In this document: one piece after another, positions 13,201-25,200 of the stretch
How positions within the stretch are numbered: position 1 is the stretch's first letter
Layout: each line of letters begins with the position of its first letter
Source: Drosophila pseudoobscura
Taxonomy: Eukaryota > Arthropoda > Insecta > Diptera > Drosophilidae
DNA length: 64,000 bases
Assembly (NCBI RefSeq): GCF_009870125.1
Contig: NC_046680.1
Location: forward strand, 4,154,001-4,218,000
Direction of reading: 5' to 3'
Made by a program: the position numbers and the translations under genes
Notes under the pieces: model-generated
Seen by the model: only the letters and a program-made list of their open reading frames with translations
Database searches by the model: none
What the model was told of the DNA's origin: nothing

Positions 13201-16200
13201 CGCTGGTGTTGCAGCTGAGCCTGTTTCTGGTGCTGTTGCTGTTGCAGACGATAGAGGTCGCACTGTAGACGTGGTGGTGGTGGTGGTAGCGGTTGCCGTG
13301 GGCGACGAGGCCGTTGCATGGCCGCGATGATAGCCGGCAGCAAAGGAACCGGGGCTGAAAGTGGATCCGTAACCCCCTCCGCGGGCATTGTGTGAGCGAC
13401 TACTGTGGCCGAGGGCACCCGGAAATCCGGGGGCTACAATTGAGCCGGCAATAACCTAGCATTTGGTATTTGGGAAAAGTTGAAGGGCGAGACGAATCAA
13501 GGCAAATGCAAATTCAAGAAATATGCGGGAGTAAGTGTACGGTGAAATGTAAATGGGATTAAATGAAGGATTTGATGCGCCAGAAACAAATGAAAGATGG
13601 AAAGAAAGAAGAATACAAGAATACAATACGAGATACAATAAATTGAAATCAGCGTTAGTTTGATCAAATTTCACAAGATCTTTTGATCGTCGTAGTTAGC
13701 TAATTATCATAAGCTAAAAATGGTAAAAAGGTGAGTCGAATTGCGGGGCAATTCCCAAAACTACGTATTAACGTTCTGCTTGCACCACTACTGAGGAACT
13801 CAAGCCAAAAACTTGCTTCACTTGCTATTAAGTAAATGTATGTACTCCGGGTCGTGACTCATAGTTTAAAGCTGCAATAGAAACCAGCGTCAGTGTGCAC
13901 AGATCATACGGACACACAGTACACACAGAGTATATGTGGGTGGGTGTGTTTTAGTGGGGCAAGCTCTCGCGCACAATCACTCTCAGCAGGACATGGGTCA
14001 GTTTTGACGTCAAGTACAGCTACATATGTACATACATACATACGTATTTACAATCAGCGAATCGCTCCCAGCGATCGCACACCCGCTCGGATGTCGGCAG
14101 ATGTCGTCTGGCTTACCTCTCTGATCAGCCGCCAAGTTGGCTCGCTGTTGGGGTACAGTATGGCCTGACGGCTGACGCCGAAGCTCATCAGGACGACAGC
14201 CAACAGGACGACGAAGTATATCATGTTCTTGACCATTTTGCCCATCATGGTGACCAGGGGACCTGCAACAGATGGACCTCCGCGGATGAGAAATTAATCA
14301 TCCCACGCTGCCTTGCTTAACTTACCAAGATATTTATTGACGCCAAGGATGTTCAGTATGCGCAGATACCAGTAGATGCTGTCCACGCAGTAGATGACTC
14401 GTCCGATGTCCATTGTGTTGGGGCGGAAGCGGAATGCCAGACCAATGAGGAAGAGTATAATGGCAGCTCCGTCGCACGGGTTCCACATGTTCCACGCCCA
14501 CACAGAAAATTTATGCCTGCCCGCCGAATTCCCATCAACGGATCCCATCGTCGCCAAGGACATAGCGTTTATTCAAGCGTGAGAAGCACACATTTCCCGA
14601 ACATATTGAGAACAAAAAGTAATGAAAATGCGTACATCTCCGTAGTCCGTCCGGACTCATATGTTCCCATCGTGCATCGAGAGGTGACATTTAACACCTT
14701 GTTTTGCGGGGGAGAGGAGAGGACTACTTACGTAATGGCCACTGGCTCCGAGGATATGATTTCGCGAACCTTCTCGAATCCCAGAGTCGTGATGTAAGCT
14801 ATCGAATACCACTCCTGCCACCGCGGCACCGGTCCCATCTTGACCAAAACCGTGAACGAGAACATTATCAGAAAGAACATGTAGGCAATCTGCAACGGAA
14901 GGGTTGGACAGTCAATGAAAAGGTGGAGAAATAATTTTAAATATCCGAAAACCCCCTTGGTCAGACATTTCGGAAAGGGAACCCACTAGCTAGAGGGATA
15001 GTCATTTCCGCTACGCTACTTACCGAATCAGCCCAGAATTTGGTAATGGGGGCTGTGTAAAACTCGTGGAACTTTTTCTTCAGGCGCAGGGGCTGGTGCT
15101 GCTTGATTTCGTTGTACTCCGACAAGTTGAAGAACTCCCGGAACTGCGCGGGATCTGAGTCAGTGAGCGAGACCTACGGAGAAACGCCAACGAAATTAAT
15201 CAGCGTGCTGAGCCTAGTGTGCGTAAAAGCGTAAAGGTACACTATTTGGGCTTAATTAAATCATCAATGTGCAATCAAACATCCAAAAAGGGAGTGGAGA
15301 TATAGTACATTGGGCAATTGCGTATACGACTAGAGGAATGGCCGAGGAAAGTGTGATCTGATTGGTTTTGTTTCTAGTTAATTTTTAATTTTCAGTTATG
15401 TATGGTTTGCTATTTATATGCGTGTTTAGTTTTCATACACAGCATGCAACGCAGAGACGCGGAAACGCAGCTGCACGTATAGTTTAAGCAGGTATAGTTA
15501 GTCGTATAGTTTCTCGAAGAGTGATTACGTACAAAAATAGCGAAAAAACACTGCACTACTTAGGCAAGCCGACAAGGATGATTTAAATTTTGGCTACGAA
15601 TATGTCCAATTGTCGATAAACAACTAAGAAATGAGCATCCCAAGAAGAACAAGGAATAAGGCTTAAATGGAATAAATTCTAAAACTAATTACAGATGTGC
15701 CATTGAAAAAAAAAATACTTTTGGGAGAGAAACTCAATCCGGGATCAACTAACATTGGAGGGTGGTTCTTCCGCTCCAGCAGTGAGATTGACCTGTAAAT
15801 TGATATGATACCAGGACTGAAACTTATTAAAACAACATGTGGGGAACTTTACGTGAAGCTGTCTGTATGTATGCATAGTATAGTATGGATGCTGGAGTAT
15901 GAATCATTGGTCATAGTTCGCAAATGTCAGGGTGATGCGAGTACTTACAAACTATGGGGGTTACCTACGGGATAGTGTTCTCTAGAGGTGTTTACGATTC
16001 TTAACAAAATATACAAAAATACAATTTTAGGGTGTCGTTTCGTATGTAGTTACGGATTTTTGGGATTGGGTAAATTGGAATCTCATCCTGTTCTCAGTAC
16101 AAGTTTTCGATGAAATTTTTGGGGTGTGAGTGTTGGTTTGCTTCGTGTTGCAGTTTAAGTGGTCAGATTACTCACTTTGCCATTTTCGTGTACTTTTGTA

Positions 16201-19200
16201 TCGCGTACTGAATAAGTATCCGCCAATAGAGCCTGTAACGGTTTGGGCACATTTTTCGCATTTATCAGAGAGGGTATTTAATGGTTAAATTTTAGTTCCA
16301 CGTCTATTTGCCATGGACTTTGGACGAAATACTTGAGTTGAGATGAAGAGTTGAAATGGGTGTGTGTTGAACCGATTAGCAAGGAAAAGATTTATCATAA
16401 TGATTCTATATTACAAGGAAATGGCTTAAAATAAAAGTATGACTGCCAATAATTTATTCCCGAATAAGAGTATAACCATTCGCATTCTACAGATATACGT
16501 ACAAATACATAATAATAAACACCACCATCAAGAACTACACAAGCGCCATGACTGCCCCAAGTAGTATACTGTGGACACATCGAGAATCTACCTTTAAAGG
16601 TTTTGCAACAATTGGATCCCCGGTGAAAGGATTTTTCCCGTGTGTGGAGCGTGCGCACAGTGGGGACAGCGATGGAAATATGATGATAATAAAGATTGGG
16701 TGTTTGTGCAGTGCTCGCGTAACTGAAAAAAAATATTTGCACAAGTGCAGTGCCAGAAGGCAGCCTGACACTAACGGACTGAAAGTATAGCGTCATGTGT
16801 GGCTCTGCTGGGATCAATGCGATTCGATGACGGGGAACGTGGGGGAACGTGGCGGTGATGTGCCCAGCTTATTACTTAATTGAAACCAGTGGCGGCTGTG
16901 CTGCCACTAATATCTGATATCATTTCTCCGGCAATGGTATTTCGCACTTAACTCGGAGCCAAGCAGGGAAAATGGAACATTTTATGGGAAGCATTAGAAG
17001 CAAAAGGACACTTGTTCGGACACTTACGTCTGTTGAATTAGCGGCGCTTTTATAGGAGGGCGAGCTTGTTTCAGCTGCTATGAGCTTGCACTTTAAAAAA
17101 TATTCAAATGATAGTTAGTCAGAAAGTCAAAAGGTTCGGTGTGTGTGTTTTAAATGTATCTGTGTAACCCCATGCCACGTCACCACAATTAATCTCCCGC
17201 ATCACACGCTAATGGGACGCGCATGGCAAATGCCGAGGGTATTCAGAAGCGCCTCTAAAAATAATTTAACTTTTAAGATACTCTACTCGGTATCTATTAT
17301 TATCACTGAGGGTTCTTAGCGGAGGCGGAGAAGAGCGTGGCCAAATGTCTGATGTACTTGATCTACGCCGCGACTAATCATCAACGTCATGGTCGACGTA
17401 GCCATGTCTGACCCTTTTCCGCCTTCTGCAAATAAACTTTTAGCAGGCAAACTCTGCGAGCTGTAATTTCATTCGTGTTCTTATAGTTTCAACGAAACTA
17501 TAAAAACCGGGTGACTATCCTTAGTTACTTCTCTCTATTTAATTCTCTGTGCAACAATCGACTTTGTCAAAACTCTCAAAAATACTATACAATAATAGTT
17601 AATACCGAACCGCTCGTTGCGAATGGTCTCTGGTCGTATCTTTCGAAGCGAATGCTTCCGTTTGCTTATGGGAAATTTGTACAGCGAATGAACGTCCTTC
17701 GACCATTCGTAGACTTAGCCAGAATGTGGCATAGTTGAGCTCGAACATGTCTCATAGCCCGCCTAAGCATTTTCCTATCCAATCGTTACTATAAAGCCCT
17801 TGCAGGGCTTAAATCCAAATACAATATATAATATTTACATACACATACCAAATAACGTTACTGAAAGCGAATAACATTTGAAAACTAAAAACATATAAAG
17901 TACAGAGCGACTAAAGTCGGTTTTGGTAGCATACATAATACATACAGTAGAAAAAAACACAAAGAATATGTAGGCACAGTGCTCAGACACCGAATCAGAG
18001 AAAGAGGTAGAGATAGAGAAAGAAAGCGAGAAAGCGAGAAAGCGAGAAAGAGAGATAGAGATATAGAAACAGCGAGCAGAAAATAGAAGATACATATGTA
18101 TATCAGGAGTATGCATAGACGACTTGTACAGAAAATACACAGGAATTGACTTAGATCAGTTGAGCAATTGTTACTACCTTTTCGCGATTATAAGTGTTCG
18201 CGCCCATCCTATATCTCAAGGAAATGGATCTTTTGGCTTTTAAAAGGGCGCTCTACAAACAGATAGATTTGGATTCGGAAAGCGTTTGGTTAGGAGTGGT
18301 GATGAATAGCAGAGCGGCATCTCGTTAATGGTATATAAGTGGTAAACTTTAGTTGGTAAATTAGTTGAATAAATTTAAATTTATAAACTGAAAGCTGACG
18401 CTGAAATGTGTAAGGCACACTCAGGATTGGCACATACAGACAACACAAACAAATGTAATTCAAGTTTGAAATTAGTTTTACATATATGAACAGAAGAACA
18501 GCGGCGAATAAATTGAACTGCTGATTGATCTACCTCGGCATCGGGCTGGGAGCGATCCGAATCGTCATTGTCCAAGTTTTGGTTCTCCAAGTGCTCCTCC
18601 TCGGTTTGCGGCATTTGCTGGAGCTCTTCCTTCGACTTAAAGTCCAGCTGCCTGATGTACAAAGGCATCACCAAACCCAAGATGACCTGCACACAAGATA
18701 CAATTTAGAATCAAAGATTCAGCTGGCTCGGCCATTGCTAGAAGTCGCACCTTGAAGTTGGTATTCTTGCGGGTGCGTAGGCCGCCCATCCAGAGATCGG
18801 CCAGGATGACCTGACTACAGGGGTGGGCAAGCAGAGCCCGGTGATTCGCCGCCACGGCCAGTGACAGGCAGCTCTGGTTGGACCACGAATGCAGCTCGCA
18901 GGTGAGCAAACGTTGCGCCTTCTCCGCGTCCTGGCGGTAGCTGAAGTCCAGGAGCTTGTTGCCTGCACCAAGTATGAAGCCGGAATTCGATTGGCAAGTC
19001 AGCCGCAAGGGTGCTTAGCACTCACCTTTGCTCTCGAACTCCTTGGCATAGGAGCGCAGCTCCTCGTAGATCTCTGTGTCCAAGTCGTCCTCGGCCGCCT
19101 CATGCGCCATGGCCTTGTAAAGTTTGCAGGAAACCAGTGATTTGGCTAGTGCCTCCTCGCCGTGCGTCCACATAAGCAGAGCCATTTGCTGCCGCTTGGT

Positions 19201-22200
19201 CAGAACGGCCCAAATCTACAATCGAACTTCCGTTAAAAAACTCCCTTGGAACTCCCGGTTGGGTGAGCTCTTACCAGCAGCTCGTTGAACGGGAACTCGA
19301 ACAGCGCCATCTCCGAGGTAAACGGCAGCAGTCCCGTCACCAGACTTAGTGAATTGGCTCCTGCATACCTTTGGTATTGATATGTCGAGGACTTCCGGCA
19401 GGCGTTGGCATAGCTGTTCATGACCTTGGCGTAGATGGGACGGAACTTGCGACGCGTGTAATAGGACCTGCAGGATACACAGACGGATATTTAATCTAAT
19501 ACTCGTGCTATTGGCTACTTTTTAGACGCCCAAACCCCCAGAGTCACAGACAACCAACCGGGTACAACCAAACGGATAATGAAAGCCCTCCAATTCACAT
19601 TCTATTATGTGTACCCATTTCATTGTTTGCTGGCAGGTCGAGTACCTTCCAGGCTGAAATTTGAATATAATTTTGGTTTTCTTGTCTAGGCCCGTTGTGC
19701 GACTGCCTCTTCCACGAATACTAGGACTAGGATTCGAGCCAGAATGGGAGGTAAAAAAGTAATAAGCCTACGAGTACTGCTACTTGACGCAACAAACAAG
19801 TCCAATGGCCTGGCATAATCGGCATTCGCAAGGACCTGTAGGCGTTTAACGTGCGCCCAATTAAATGCAGAGCATCAAGAAAAACAGCCATCAAATATTT
19901 ATGTCACATCAAATTTCGAATCAATTGATTTTGCTGCCAAGCTAAGCCGAAAGACACCCGTTGGCCGTTGGCCGTTGGCCGTTGCCCGTCGGCAGCACAC
20001 AGCAGCCAAAAGGGCAGCTCCATTTGAATTTTGTGTTAATCTAATCGCAAAACTTTAATGCTTTTAATTAAGCCCAGTGCTCCTTGACTCCGCTCCTTGT
20101 CTGCTCTTGCTGTTGAAGACCGAATTTAAATGTCTAGACCCTTTGAATCGGAGCAAGAAATCACACGAGTACCCCAGCCCAAGAGAGCCGCAAAAGGCAA
20201 AGGGCCTAAGTCCGTAATTTAATATATAAACAGAACAGCTTCGATGCCGGCTCATAGCTTAGGTAGCATTTGCCATTTAGATGGCCATTTGTCTGATAGC
20301 ATTCCACCGATGACGAGGGAGGAGTCCGGGACCTCTGATCGAAACACAAACGTGGCAAACAGCACGTTGAAAGTAGGGTGGGATAGTGGATACTTAGTGG
20401 AATAAAAAGAGCAGCTAACAGCGAACACCGAACACCGAACACCGAGAACGTACAAAAGGCAAGAGGCAAGTGGTGTCAAATTAGTTTGCAAGCAAACCCC
20501 ATCAGAATGGCTGGCTATGCTTGAAGATATTTATTCAAAAGCAATAAAGACGACTTAAGGTTGAGCTGCCGACATCAGGATTCAGCCGGACTGGACATAC
20601 AGATGGGTTCATTGAAAAGGAACAACCGTTAAGGGGCACCCGTTGGAAGGCCCGTGCACAGTTCAAATCTACTTCAATGGAAAATTAAAGCTAGCACATT
20701 AATTAGCTTGTGTTAAAAGCCTCGTCGCCATAGAACCTCAGAGCCGTTTGGGGAATTTTCTTATTTTTGAAAGTTTTCTCGAAAATTCGCCCCATACAGG
20801 GTTCAGCAAGGGTCAACAAACTTTCTCAGCATGCATTTGACTCTTTTTTAAATTGAGTGATCCCAGATCCCGTCAGCTTCAGCAACAACGATTTTTTATT
20901 TAAGCCACAAACAAGTTGCTGGGCAATCCCTGGCTGAGCCAAGGCATCCGCACTTTATGGGAAAAATTAAAAAACTTAGGTCGCCCGAACATTTTTCGCC
21001 TCGCAGGCTAAAATGTTAATGCTGCATAATTAAGGGACGTGTGGCTGAGGCCTCGCTCCTTTGCCTTTCCCCCGTAGTCGCATTTCCCAAATCAACATGA
21101 CAAAGGAAGCTCTTTTTACTTGCAATACAGCTTGGTGCTCAGGAATTTTTGTGTACATTGATGAACAAATTTGATGAACAAACTTTCCGACTCCCAGTTC
21201 AGACCACCACAAGTGAAGGCCATCCATAGGGCGAATGAAATGCTTAGCCATCTCGATCTCTTATTGCTTTGGCAATTGTTTGCAGCCCACAAGCTCTACA
21301 GTTTCTTTTGGTCAAAAAAAGTAGACGCGCGCTTGCTTGAATTCACATGGCCAACTGCCGAATCGTAAGAGCTAGAATTTATGCAGTTTGAGTGAACCAT
21401 CGGATGCAGCTTGAGACTTTTGCTTGACTGAACATTTGAAACATATTGCATCTACACTATACGATAAAGTGAGCAGAATACGGGCGAAACTTAGACTCGT
21501 AGCTTTGAGATCGAGGGGGACTAGGCATAGATACGGACTGCCGTCTCTTCGGACTCGCCGGTTGATGCAGGATGATGGAGGAGTATGTTTAAGTATGTTT
21601 CAAACGCATAAACAGACAAAGCGGTACGGAAATACTTAGCTATGTGACCATAGTTTTTTGGCCCATTGTGTGTTTGGACAAAAGTGAATCATATAATACC
21701 CCGGCACTCACCGGTAGGCGCCGCCCATCAGTTTATTGATCACCAGGCCAATGTCGTGGAGAGTGTAAATGTAGCCCTTGGGTATGTGCGGCCTCACATC
21801 GCGCAGAATGTACCTGTAGGCGACAAAGAAAGCGGAGCGGACCACAGTCCAAATTTACATAGGCCGAATGGCGAGCATTTGGGGCAGTCTGTGGACCCTA
21901 ATGCTCACCCCAGTGTGTTGGCCGGGCCGTGCTTTGTGTTGTAGAGCTCCTCGAGGCGCGGTATTGTTAAAAATTTCTTCATTGAAACGCCGTTCTCCAA
22001 AAGTAATTTGACAAAATCGATTCTATCGTGTTCCAGGGCCTGCATCATGGCTTCATCCAGGGCGCCTAAGGACATGCACACCAAATTAAAATAAGAAGGA
22101 AAATATATTGAAATTTAAACAAATGCTCAGAGGGAGACGGGGACCCACCGTGGGGCCATTCCTGGCCGTAGACAAATATCTCGCTGCGTGCTATGTCCAC

Positions 22201-25200
22201 CCGGTTCCATGTCAGTGCCAAACTCAATTGCTCTGGAGGGCTGAGATGCTGCGACTTGAAGAGGGCCGTTAGAATGGTCTGATCCAGCTCCTGCGCCTCG
22301 CCCTCGGGCTTTTCCTGTATGCGAAAGACGGTAATCTGGCAGAGAAATTGAAAAAATATACATAAAAACCGTAAGTATCTCTTAATGTACCCCACTCCAC
22401 ACCGCACATAATACATTTGCCTATGCCTATGTTTGGGACCCATCCCCAGCCGAACAGACCAGTCAAGGACTCGGAACGGGGCGAGGGCTCCTTGCTTATT
22501 CAAAAACCAATTAAAATCTTAATAACAGCTGCGGCGGAATTGACGAAATGCCAACATTTTGGTCTAGGAATACTCCCAAGAGACTGTCTGCCCTGGTTCG
22601 CGGTGATTCAAAATTCATTACACGTTCAATTGAATTCTGTAGCCTAATTATCTCAGCGGGGCTACGGCAACGGCCACGGCTACTGCTACGGCTACGGCAT
22701 CGAGCATTAATTAAAATTTCAAATCGGCTCGCGAAATGTCTTGAGTGATGGAAATGTTACCCCCCACCCGCCAGTCAGCTTAAATCACTTCCAGTAAGCC
22801 AAGTTTAGCAAAGATTTTTCGGGTTACGCGATTTTAATTAATGTCTCCTTTCTATAAATAGTTCTAGAAAACTTCCCCCGAGACCTGCTGAATCACCCAA
22901 AGCACAACTACCCCATTCGACATTCCTACCAGGGAATGAACATATACTACTATATACGAGTATGTACGTACACTGTTAACAGCGAAACATTTGATCATCT
23001 TACCAGGTTCTTGTTGCGCGTGCACTGCAGCAGCTCCTGGTAGAGTTTCTCGGCCTGGTCCAGGCCCACCTCGAAGGTTTTCTGTATGGTTCCAATTAGA
23101 TAATCCCTCATCGACTCCAGTACAGGCTGCTCCTCTCCGTCCGAGGCATATCTGCATATAAATATTGTTGTAACATTGTCAGGCGCCCAATTATTCCGAC
23201 TAATTAAACAACAAAATTAAATGTGGCACACAAAAAGGTCCGGACCGCCACAGCATAGGGCGCCCAACCCCCAGCAGCCGAAGGGACTGGGTGGGAGGTG
23301 GATAAATTTAAATAATTTTCCAAATGTCGCGTGCTTGACAATGAAAGGCAACCGAGCCGGTGCCAACAACAATGCGAGTATCAGCCGGCAACAGCAACAA
23401 CAAGAGACGCATGCCGACATGTCCTTAATTAAAATAAGGACACAAGCTGCGGTCGGCTTCGCATCAAGCTCCCTGATAAGAAGATACGAGTATACGTATA
23501 TATGCTTTACGTCCTGCAAAGTACCCGCACGGCAATCCATCCTAAAGCTAAGCACCATCTTCAACTAAAGCCAACGCGCTCGCATTTTACTCACTTGTGG
23601 ACGAAGGCGAGCAGGTCGGCGGCACGCCCGGATCCATCGCACACCACTACGGGCACCGGAGGCGAGTCCGTCACGTACTCGAGCACCGCACGTATGGTGT
23701 TGGTACCGCCTTCGATCACCAGGCAGACGACGGGCGTACTGGAATGTGTGACTGCAGCGAGAAGGGAAAAATATAGAGAAAGAGGCATGAGCATCTCATG
23801 AGTGGCATGCAACACAGGCCCAGAACTCCACAGGTCTAGGGCCAGACTAAATGAATTATTCGACATAGAACTCCCGTTCACAGACTGAATAACCCCATTC
23901 AGAGCTGATTGAGAAAGAAACATATAAACACAGAGTGCCTTTTGAAGGGAAGTCGGGAATAAGGTGCATCAATCTGTGAACTGCGGGCAGGCTATTGCCT
24001 ATTGTGCTCTCAGATACATATGTGCGAGTGTTTGTGTGGACCCTCTTTGTCGACTCACATGGATGCAGCTTCAGGTTCGATATGAACTTCTCCAGCTTCC
24101 GCCGCAAAATCAATTCAGCCCCGTACTTCGCCTGGGTCCCATTGTCGACTAGCAGGAAGTAGGCGTGCCGATTGTTTAGCACGGCCAATTTCGATCTGAA
24201 AAAGAGAGGTTCGTTGCGCCGGTTACAATTGCTCCCTTGGCTGGGCCCTATCAAATATGCATTAACAGGGCGACATCTGGGACCAGGATGCGGCTCGAAC
24301 TCACCTGGGCGAACTAATGCTGTGGCAGGGCACCTCCCGATTGTGCCCAAGCAGCTCATGATTGCGCTCGACTATGCCCCAGGGGGCAATGCCGATGCTG
24401 ACCACACGCCCAGTCCGTTGCTGACCCTCCAGGAGCAGGGCGTCGCCCACTTGCTTGGTGACCCCTGCGTGACAGTAGGAGGAGACAACAATGAAAACGT
24501 TGGGCACTGAGCAATTGAACAAATACGTTGTTCTGACCCTCCAAGAGGAGGAGGTGCGTTGCCGCTTTTTTATATCTTAGTTAGGGGTTTCTAAAATTTA
24601 ATAAAAATGGATCCCAAAATCCAGACGCGCCGAGCGAACCAAAAAATATCTTCCTGTCCGTTCCGACTAAGGAAAACGGTGTAAAAACGTAAACCGGGTC
24701 GGGTTATTTGCGGACCGTCTCAGGGCCTGCCCGGACACCCCTTCGGATACTGGGTGTCGCATTATGTCGGCGGCAAGTAGTTGGAAGTGTGCCCTCAATC
24801 ACTGGCTGCGTGATTTCCGCTTGAGTTTTTATTTATTTAATTTTCGACTGGGGACGCCCATCCTCCCATCCCTTTTCGCCGTTTTTTCTTTGAGTTTCCT
24901 GCTATCGTCCGTTGTTTGCTTTTGCTCACTTTTCTTCTGGCTGGTGTTTGCCTTGGGTCCCGATGGGGGCTTCAGACGAAAGTAATCGCCGGCCGTAAAA
25001 GCTCGGCAGTGTAGTGTCCTTTCGTAAAAGTTCAACTAATGAAACGCATGCTTACCAGTGTTGGTGCCGCCGGTGAATATCCACGCTCCCGTGGTCTTGG
25101 CCGCCTTCAGCAGTCCTTTGCGTATCTCCTGTGAATCGGAGAAAGGTAAGGTTGTCGTTGTCAAAGCCCGGCCATTCAATTAGCGTGTGACCCACGCGAC

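Larger units (their letters stand above)
15174..18533 (-). other. Large Trpm intron carrying the optional exons
   Basis: 3.4 kb between exons DAE and VSLTDSD. Besides the three mini-exons it holds a GA-rich run of AGAAAGCG units at about 18000-18060. The rest is AT-rich with no other exon I can support. Confidence 0.6.

Noticed and set aside
13134..13418. Gln/Pro-rich alternative frame over the Trpm terminal exon
   Set aside because: Phase from the S5 exon selects the other frame; Gln/Pro runs are expected from CAG/CCA-rich DNA.
15960..15976. Possible 16-nt micro-exon in Trpm
   Set aside because: Not a multiple of three, and splicing it in would break the frame of the downstream S1 exon.
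18164..18200. [10 protein letters not shown] stretch before a GTAGTA donor
   Set aside because: Entered in the phase left by the upstream exon it meets TAA; a separate start there has no other support.
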